A stretch of 64,000 nt of DNA from assembly GCF_028368935.1 (NCBI RefSeq), contig NZ_JAQNDK010000003.1:434001-498000 (forward strand), in the 5' to 3' direction. Every line of letters starts with the position of its first letter. Within the stretch, counting starts at the first letter, position 1. Below the pieces are notes generated by a model that saw only the letters and a list, made by a program, of their open reading frames with translations, was not told the origin of the DNA and ran no database searches. Of this stretch, positions 58,670-64,000 are shown in pieces. The translations under genes were made by a program, and so were the position numbers. This DNA comes from Sorangium aterium. Its GTDB lineage: Bacteria > Myxococcota_A > Polyangia > Polyangiales > Polyangiaceae.

Positions 58670-59461
58670 ATGCGCGCCACCGCGGCAGGTCTATCCGACG
58701 TCGGCAGGGAGCGGGTCCACAACGAGGACCGATACATCCTCCTCCCCGAGTTCAACGTCTACGTCGTCGCGGATGGCATGGGCGGGCACGAGGCCGGCGA
58801 GGTCGCGAGCCGGATCGCCGCGAGCGCCATCGCCGGCTACTTCCGCGACGCGAACGGCAAGCGGCGCAAGGCGTCGACCGGCGACAGGCTGCGCGCCGCC
58901 GTGACGTACGCGAACGCGCGCATCTACGCGCACGCCGACGACTCGCGGTTCTACCGCGGGATGGGGACCACGGTCGTCGCCGCGGCGTTCTCGCCGCGGG
59001 AGCGCAAGTTCTACGTCGCCCACGCCGGCGACAGCCGCTGCTACCTCCTCCGCAACGGCGATATCTCGCAGCTGACCCGCGACCACTCGCTCATCGCGGA
59101 CGCGCTCCTCGAGCGGCCCGACCTCACGGAGCGCGACCTCGCCTACCTGCCCCGCAACGTGATCACGCGCGCGCTCGGCATCGCCCCCAGCGTCGACATC
59201 GACCTGCGCGCGGAGCGCGTCGAGGCCGGCGACGTGTTCCTCCTCTGCTCCGACGGCCTCCACGGGCTCGTGGACGATCGCGAGATCGCGCGCATCGTCG
59301 AGGACAACGCCGTGCTCGCCGACGCGTGCGGCAAGCTCATCGACTGTGCCAACGAGAACGGTGGCCGCGACAACATCACTGCCGTGCTCATCCGGATCGA
59401 GGAGACGGCATCGGCGTCCTGGAGCCAGCGCCAGGGCGTCAAGAGCCGCAGCGCGCGGTAG
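58670..59461 (+). CDS. PP2C-type Ser/Thr phosphatase
   Basis: A 263-residue protein whose start (ATG 58670) leads directly into GLSDVGRERVHNEDRYILL, containing the first metal-binding motif NED. VVADGMGGHEAGEVASRIA has the second Asp with the DGMGG loop; KFYVAHAGDSRCYLLRNG, TRDHSLIADAL, and LLCSDGLHGLVDD with GGRDNITAVL bring the remaining metal ligands. This is a complete PP2C/PPM catalytic domain and likely counters one of the many Ser/Thr kinases of a myxobacterium. Confidence 0.95.
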   Translation: MRATAAGLSDVGRERVHNEDRYILLPEFNVYVVADGMGGHEAGEVASRIAASAIAGYFRDANGKRRKASTGDRLRAAVTYANARIYAHADDSRFYRGMGTTVVAAAFSPRERKFYVAHAGDSRCYLLRNGDISQLTRDHSLIADALLERPDLTERDLAYLPRNVITRALGIAPSVDIDLRAERVEAGDVFLLCSDGLHGLVDDREIARIVEDNAVLADACGKLIDCANENGGRDNITAVLIRIEETASASWSQRQGVKSRSAR

Positions 59462-59568
59462 CATCCAGAGGCGTGCGGAGGGGGTCGGGAGCGCGCCGCG
59501 TCCTCGCGTGAGCGGCGCCGCCGCGCCCCCGCCGCGTGCACGTGGGCTGACGACAAGGGAGGTCATGC

Positions 59569-59829
59569 ATGCGAACCAGGTGGATCGGGATCGGGCTCTT
59601 CGTCGGCGCGCTGCTCGCGTGGGGCTGCGGCGGCGAGGCCGCGCTCGGCGAGGCGTGCGAGGAAGAGGGCGCGGACGGCGAGTGTGAGGGCGGGGCGGTC
59701 TGCGGCAAGCCCGACGACAGCGCGGCGCTCGAGTGCCTGAAGACGTGCGTCGAGCAGTCGGACTGCCCCGCGGAGCAGGAGTGCAACGGCATCTCCGGCT
59801 CGGACCTCAAGGGCTGCAGGCCGAAGTAG
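59569..59829 (+). CDS. Small cysteine-rich lipoprotein
   Basis: AAGGGAGG before ATG 59569; 86 residues. The signal ends GALLAWGC (lipobox). The mature part has eight cysteines: GEACEEEG, GECEGGAVCGK, ECLKTCVEQSDCPAEQECN, GCRPK, a compact disulfide knot of the Dickkopf-like kind common in myxobacterial lipoproteins. Function unknown; surface-exposed. Confidence 0.85.
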   Translation: MRTRWIGIGLFVGALLAWGCGGEAALGEACEEEGADGECEGGAVCGKPDDSAALECLKTCVEQSDCPAEQECNGISGSDLKGCRPK

Positions 59830-59878
59830 GGGAGGGCGCGGTGTCCACGCCGCGAGCGCGGCGCGCCGGCCGCCGCGC

Positions 59879-60955
59879 TCAGAGCACGCCGGCGTGTGCG
59901 CGATCGAGCAGGCCGTCCATCACCTCGAACAGCTGCCGGTTGCCGTCCTGGGAGTAGCCCGCGAGCTTCTCTTCACAGGCCGGGATGGCCTTCACGAAAT
60001 CCGCGATGACGGCCGGGTCGTCCAGCGAATCGGCGCCGCGGCCGAACCCCTCGCGCTCGAGGTAGCGGGCGTTGAGCACCTGCTCGAACTGGCGGCCGAG
60101 GGGGACGGCGAGCATCGGCTTGCGCAGGTAGACCGCCTCCCCCATCAACGTGAACCCGCCGCCGGCGATGACGGCGCGGCACGACGCGAGGTCGTCGATG
60201 AAGCCCTCCTCGCTGAAGGGGCGGTAGCGCAGGTTGCCCTCGACCTGCTCTTCCGTGATGTTCCGGCGCATCCCGTAGATGCGGCACTCGAGCCCGGTCT
60301 TCGCGAGCGTCGCCGAGAGCGCGTCGTTCCCCTCGGCGGTCTGGTAGACGAGCAGGTGCTCCCCGGGGCGGCGGTTCGCGGCGATGATCTCGGGGCGGAG
60401 GATCGGCGGGACCAGCGTCGTCTCCTGCTTGCGGACCGGCGGGCGGAAGAACGTGGCGATGACGTAATGGTTGCAGAACGGCAGCTTGCTCTTCACGAAC
60501 GCGCGCGTGAGCTGGAAACCCGCCTCGTGGCCGGCGAGGATCTCCGCGTCGTGGGTGCACCGGTTGATGATCTGCATGTTGTCGACCGAGAGGATCGGCA
60601 GCCGGTGGAGCTTGGCGTAGAGGTACGTCCACGACTCGAAGTCGCTGACCGTGAGCTCGGGGCGAAAGTCCTTGATGAGCTCGAAGTACGCGGCGATGTT
60701 CTTCGGCGTGCCCGTCGCGCCGGAGAGCACGTTGGACCAGAGCGTCTTGCCGCGACGCACCCGGTTCTCCTCGTAGATCATGTGGAGCCCGTGGATGCGG
60801 TTCACCCCCGCGAAGCGCTTGGACAGGAAGTCGGTCGCCCTGCCCGACGCCATGATCTCGAGCTCGTGTCCCTGCGCGAGCAGGTGTTCGATCACGACGC
60901 GCGAGCGCATGGCGTGCCCCATCCCTTCGCCGACGACGCCATAGAGGATCTTCAT
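59879..60955 (-). CDS. GT28-like glycosyltransferase (MJ1255 type)
   Basis: From ATG 60955, 358 residues. The N-terminus MKILYGVVGEGMGHAMRSRV is the signature of glycosyltransferases with a UDP-GlcNAc-type GT-B fold and a GxGHxxR loop. The C-terminal donor site is SCRAVIAGGGFTLMGEAVYL, then RKPMLAVPLGRQFEQVLNARYL, as in MurG/MJ1255-like enzymes. It likely transfers a sugar to a lipid or to a polysaccharide primer. It diverges from an unknown gene 115 bases away. Confidence 0.88.
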   Translation of the reverse strand: MKILYGVVGEGMGHAMRSRVVIEHLLAQGHELEIMASGRATDFLSKRFAGVNRIHGLHMIYEENRVRRGKTLWSNVLSGATGTPKNIAAYFELIKDFRPELTVSDFESWTYLYAKLHRLPILSVDNMQIINRCTHDAEILAGHEAGFQLTRAFVKSKLPFCNHYVIATFFRPPVRKQETTLVPPILRPEIIAANRRPGEHLLVYQTAEGNDALSATLAKTGLECRIYGMRRNITEEQVEGNLRYRPFSEEGFIDDLASCRAVIAGGGFTLMGEAVYLRKPMLAVPLGRQFEQVLNARYLEREGFGRGADSLDDPAVIADFVKAIPACEEKLAGYSQDGNRQLFEVMDGLLDRAHAGVL

Positions 60956-61069
60956 GACGCGCGAGTGTAGCGGGGGCTTTGGGGCGTTCGGAAGGAAACG
61001 GCGCCGCCGCGGCGCGGGCGGCGCGGACGGCGACCGAGCGCAGGCGGCGCCGCGGCGCGGGCGGCGGGC

Positions 61070-62071
61070 GTGACGCCCCGCCGCCGGATCTGGAGCGAGC
61101 TGCTGCCGCTCGAGGTGGTGCGGGCGCCCGGGACGCTCGCGCTGCTGCGCCGGTATGCGCTGGAGCTGTCGATCGCGGTGCGGCCGGACACCGCGGCGGG
61201 GCTGCCGGATCTCGTCGCGGCGTGCGCGGATGCGGGGGTGGCGGTCGCTGTGTGGCCGATGATCGCGGACGAGGACGGGCGCTGGGCGAGCGCCTGCAAC
61301 GCGGCGGCGTTCGGCGCGTTCGTGGCCCGGCTGATGGACGCGCTCGACGCGCGGCGCCTGGCCGCGGCGGAGATCGTGTTCGACCTGGAGCCGCCGATCG
61401 ATGCGGTGCGGCGGGCGCTCGCGGGGGGGCGCGGCGCGCTCGATCTGCTCGGCGGTGGGCCGCGGGGAGCGCGGGGGAGCCCGCGGTGGAGCGATGCGCA
61501 GCGCGCGTACGCGGAGCTGGCGGGCGCGGTGCACGCGCGCGGGGTGGCGACCTCGGCCGCGATCGTGCCGCTCGTCCTGACCGACGGGCCGGCGCGCGGC
61601 TGGGAGCGGCTGCTCGGGACGCCCGTGTCCGCGCCGCCGTGGGGGCGCGTCGGCGCGATGCTGTATACGTCGTTGATCGCGGGGTATTCGCGCGGCGCGC
61701 TCGGCCGGGAGGACGCGGTGGCGCTGCTCGCCTGGGGGTGCCGCGCCGCGGCCCGGCGGTTCGGTCCGAGGGCGGGCGCCTCGCTGGGCGCCGTGGGCAA
61801 AGGCGCGCTTGGCGACGAGCCGGTCTACAGCTCGGTCGCCGAGCTCCGCGAGGACGTGGCCGTCGCGGAGGCGGCCGGCGTCTCGGATCTCTCGCTGTTC
61901 GACCTCGGCGGGGTGCTGGCGCGGCCGCCGGCCGAGGCCTGGCTCGAGGCGTTCGTTGCGCCGCCGGAGGCGCATTCGCCCCGGGAGACGCTGCGGGCGC
62001 GCGGCGTGGTCGCGGCCGCAGCGCTCGTGGGTCGGGCGGCGGGCTATGCTCGCCGGCTCACCTCGCCGTGA
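61070..62071 (+). CDS. Unknown protein, probably TIM-barrel
   Basis: GTG 61070 starts a 333-residue protein with no signal peptide. Repeated beta/alpha elements, e.g. AEIVFDLEPPIDAVRRAL, GVATSAAIVPLVL, VGAMLYTSLIAGYSRGAL and VSDLSLFDLGGVLARP, suggest a (beta/alpha)8 barrel with acidic residues at strand ends, as in glycoside hydrolase-like folds. VFDLEPP holds candidate catalytic acids. I know no named family with this sequence. It is divergent from the GT28-like gene, so a role in the same glycan may be suspected. Confidence 0.7.
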   Translation: MTPRRRIWSELLPLEVVRAPGTLALLRRYALELSIAVRPDTAAGLPDLVAACADAGVAVAVWPMIADEDGRWASACNAAAFGAFVARLMDALDARRLAAAEIVFDLEPPIDAVRRALAGGRGALDLLGGGPRGARGSPRWSDAQRAYAELAGAVHARGVATSAAIVPLVLTDGPARGWERLLGTPVSAPPWGRVGAMLYTSLIAGYSRGALGREDAVALLAWGCRAAARRFGPRAGASLGAVGKGALGDEPVYSSVAELREDVAVAEAAGVSDLSLFDLGGVLARPPAEAWLEAFVAPPEAHSPRETLRARGVVAAAALVGRAAGYARRLTSP

Positions 62072-62079
62072 CGGCGATC

Positions 62080-62199
62080 TCACCCGTGGTGTGACTTGCC
62101 CTGGCCGCGGTAGCGCTTCCAGTGATGTCGCTTGTTCTTGTTCTTCGGCCTGCTGTTGTTGGACAGGCCGATAGACGTCTTCTTCGTGTGCACGGACAT
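62080..62199 (-). CDS. 39-residue very basic small protein
   Basis: The frame from ATG 62199 to TGA at 62080-62082 encodes a Lys/Arg/His-rich peptide: HTKKTSIGLSNNSRP, then KNKNKRHHWKRYRGQGK, with no acidic residue. It resembles a small ribosome- or nucleic-acid-associated protein (its basic pattern recalls ribosomal THX but not in order). It lies convergent with the TIM-barrel gene, 8 bases between stops. It is too short for most annotation pipelines. Confidence 0.6.
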   Translation of the reverse strand: MSVHTKKTSIGLSNNSRPKNKNKRHHWKRYRGQGKSHHG

Positions 62200-62359
62200 G
62201 GCCCCGTCATGGCGCCGCGACGGGGCGGGCGACAGGGGTCACGAGCTCCGGCGCTGCTCAGGCCGGACCGCCGGGCTGAGGAGGCGATAACCCTCCCTGA
62301 TGGTCAAGGGCGGGGCGCTTCTGGCGACTTGCCGGTTCGTCCCCCGATCGCCGAAGAGC

Positions 62360-63475
62360 TCAGACGCTCTCGCGATCGGGCGCTCGCGCGGCGGGCGACT
62401 CCGCTGCGCCGACCGCCGCGGCCGCCTGCAGGCTCGGCGCCGCCTCGGCGGCGCCCGCGGAGGCATGCCGGATGCGCCGCTTCGTCTGCACCATGTGCAC
62501 GATCTGGTCGAGGATCACGGCGACGAGGATCACGGCGCCGATGATGATGAAGGTCCAGTTCGGGTCCAGGCGCCAGATGCGTTGAATGCGGTCAGCGTCC
62601 TGGTACGGCAGCTGGAACATATTGATGCCGTTGTCGATGACGCGCATCACCGCGGAGCCGATGATGATGCCGAGCACCGTGCCTTCACCCCCGCGAAGCG
62701 AGCAGCCGCCGAGCACGGCCGCGGCGATCGCATACATCTCGTACGCGATGCCGACCTGCTGCGACATCTGCCCGATGTACGAGGCGTAACAGACGCCGGC
62801 CACGCCGCCGAGGCCCGCCGAGATCACATAGGTAGACGTCTCCACCCGCCTCACGTTGATGCCGGAGTACTCGGCCGCGTCGCGGTTGCCGCCGATCGCA
62901 TAAACGTAACGGCCGAACACCGTGAAGTGCAGCGCATAGGTCGCCACGGCGCTCACGGCGAGGAACATCAGGAGCGGGTACGGGACGAGCGCGTCGCTCC
63001 CGCTCTTGAGCAGCCCGCCGTTCGCGAGGGCGAGCAGCGGCGAGCCACCGAGGCTCAGGGTGCCCCCCTGGGCGATGGTCTGCGAGACGCCGCGCAAGAA
63101 CAACATGCCGCCGAGCGTGACGATGAACGGCTGCAGCTTGAGCCGCGTGATCAACAAGCCCTGGCCGAGGCCGATCAGCAGCGCCACGCCGAGCGCCACC
63201 GGAATGCCGATCCACAGCGGGTAGCCCAGGCCGCCGATCTGGGTCGACGAGAGCTTGGCGATGAGGACGCCCGTCAGGCCGATCACGGACCCGATCGACA
63301 GATCGATGCCGCCGGCGATGATGACGAACCCGATGCCCATCGCGAAGATCCCGAGCATCGAGATCTGCCGCAGGGTGTTGATCGAGTTCGACTGCCCGAG
63401 GAAATCCGGGTTCGAGATGTAGAGGCCCAGACACATCACGACGAGCGCGATGGTCATCCCGAGCTCACGCCTCAC
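62360..63475 (-). CDS. Sugar ABC transporter permease (RbsC type)
   Basis: The start is a GTG at 63475 overlapping the stop of the ATPase gene. The 371-residue protein has about nine transmembrane segments of the BPD_transp_2 family: ISMLGIFAMGIGFVIIAGGI, DLSIGSVIGLTGVLIAKL, LQPFIVTLGGMLFLRGVSQ, YAIGGNRDAAEYSGINV and AAAVLGGCSLRGGEGTVLG are characteristic of ribose/xylose/autoinducer-2-type permeases. It pairs with the RbsA-type ATPase and should import a pentose or related sugar. A long Ala-rich cytoplasmic tail follows. Confidence 0.93.
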   Translation of the reverse strand: MRRELGMTIALVVMCLGLYISNPDFLGQSNSINTLRQISMLGIFAMGIGFVIIAGGIDLSIGSVIGLTGVLIAKLSSTQIGGLGYPLWIGIPVALGVALLIGLGQGLLITRLKLQPFIVTLGGMLFLRGVSQTIAQGGTLSLGGSPLLALANGGLLKSGSDALVPYPLLMFLAVSAVATYALHFTVFGRYVYAIGGNRDAAEYSGINVRRVETSTYVISAGLGGVAGVCYASYIGQMSQQVGIAYEMYAIAAAVLGGCSLRGGEGTVLGIIIGSAVMRVIDNGINMFQLPYQDADRIQRIWRLDPNWTFIIIGAVILVAVILDQIVHMVQTKRRIRHASAGAAEAAPSLQAAAAVGAAESPAARAPDRESV

Positions 63476-64000
63476 GACAGAGCCTCCTTTTCCGCGTGGC
63501 CCGTCATCAAGGTCGCGATCCGCTCCTGGCTGAGCCGTTCCCGCGGCAGCACGCCCTTGATGCGTCGCTCGTGCATGACGGCGACGCGATCGCTCATTCC
63601 GATGATCTCTTCCATGTCCGAGCTGACCATCAAGATCGTGATGCCTTCATCCGCGAGGGCGGCCATGTGGCGGTAGATCTCGGCTTTGGCGCCGACGTCG
63701 ATGCCCCGCGTCGGCTCGTCCAGGATGAGCACGCGCGGGTTCATGGCCAGCCATTTCCCGAGCACCACCTTCTGCTGGTTTCCGCCGGAGAGGTTCACGA
63801 CGGGCTGACGAATGCCGGGCGTCTTCGTCCTCAAGCGCTCCACCTCCGATTCGGCGATCCGGCGCTCCGTCTCCCTGTTCAAGAAGCCCCAGCGGCCGTA
63901 GCTGCCGATGTTGGGCAGGGAGGTGTTCTCTGCGACGCTGAGCGGCAGCACGAGGCCGTGGCGCTTGCGATCCTCCGGCGCCAGGTAGACGCCGCGGTCG
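63472..64000 (-). CDS. Sugar ABC transporter ATP-binding protein (RbsA type, 5' end cut)
   Basis: The frame continues past the right edge. Visible are GVYLAPEDRKRHGLVLPLSV, the signature NLSGGNQQKVVLGKWLAM, Walker B RVLILDEPTRGIDVGAK and ITILMVSSDMEEIIGMSDRV. This is the C-terminal second ABC domain of a RbsA/XylG-like protein with the degenerate second half (DEPTRGID). Stop and permease start overlap (GTGA), so they are co-translated. A substrate-binding protein is expected beyond the window. Confidence 0.93.
   Translation of the reverse strand, partial: DRGVYLAPEDRKRHGLVLPLSVAENTSLPNIGSYGRWGFLNRETERRIAESEVERLRTKTPGIRQPVVNLSGGNQQKVVLGKWLAMNPRVLILDEPTRGIDVGAKAEIYRHMAALADEGITILMVSSDMEEIIGMSDRVAVMHERRIKGVLPRERLSQERIATLMTGHAEKEALS

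Noticed and set aside
59879-62083. Glycosyltransferase with a 380-residue N-terminal extension
   Set aside because: The extension is antisense to the TIM-barrel-like gene and Arg-rich; the family signature begins at the internal ATG 60955.
1-64000. tRNA or rRNA genes
   Set aside because: Isolated T-loop-like strings such as GGTTCGA near 49140 have no cloverleaf around them; no rRNA-like conserved stretches were seen.

Overview
This window is GC-rich DNA with strong third-position GC bias and looks like a myxobacterial chromosome, most likely Sorangium/Polyangium-type. The grounds are a MYXO-CTERM sorting tail on a DUF2330 protein, many lipoproteins with long Ala/Gly/Pro linkers, a Uma2-type gene with its usual coiled-coil tail, a PAS-kinase-receiver hybrid, a PP2C phosphatase and many one-gene transcription units. 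The genus is inferred from style; no rRNA or tRNA gene is present to confirm it.

Layout. 1-10 kb: a polytopic membrane protein with an HELQH motif (cut by the window edge) overlapping a TolB-like propeller protein; a ferritin-like lipoprotein; an SDR/thioester reductase-like gene one base from a sulfotransferase; a beta-propeller/di-heme lipoprotein; a VOC protein. 10-16.6 kb: a TetR/flavin monooxygenase divergent pair, then a scarred region with a beheaded secreted-protein fragment, two truncated glycosyltransferase 5' ends on the minus strand around one nearly intact plus-strand glycosyltransferase, and about 1 kb of gene rubble. 16.6-18.7 kb: a hybrid histidine kinase bracketed by two direct copies of a ~176-nt element that folds into several hairpins and ends in a strong intrinsic terminator; this is the best candidate here for an undescribed system. 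18.7-31 kb: O-methyltransferase, GH13 lipoprotein, P450, DUF899, DUF488-like, amidohydrolase, a membrane protein, a lipoprotein gene broken at a G8 tract, and a large lipoprotein.

31-39 kb: an aldo/keto reductase and a MerR regulator, each behind a MerR-type promoter with a 19-bp spacer around the same palindrome; then a cytochrome c/G8-domain lipoprotein pair and a DUF2330 MYXO-CTERM protein with a lipoprotein. 39-45.6 kb: GNAT protein, a Y2-transposase remnant, a two-gene split spermidine synthase-like membrane protein behind an AraC regulator, a VOC protein and a zincin-like lipoprotein. 45.7-57 kb: dispersed exopolysaccharide functions (Wza-like export lipoprotein, O-antigen ligase/polymerase, UDP-glucose pyrophosphorylase, Wzz/BY-kinase fusion), with a truncated Uma2 gene, a GNAT protein, a PadR regulator with AT-rich dyads, a 25-bp minisatellite, a Fur-box-controlled and probably leaderless methyltransferase, and a stand-alone rpsD. 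57-64 kb: a frameshifted VOC gene, aldehyde dehydrogenase, PP2C phosphatase, Cys-rich lipoprotein, a glycosyltransferase divergent from an unknown TIM-barrel-like protein, a 39-residue basic protein, and an RbsC/RbsA-type sugar ABC transporter that continues past the right edge.

Most genes are unrelated housekeeping, envelope and regulatory units rather than one cluster. The recurrent theme is secreted or surface lipoproteins and polysaccharide. No tRNA, rRNA, CRISPR array or complete insertion sequence was seen.
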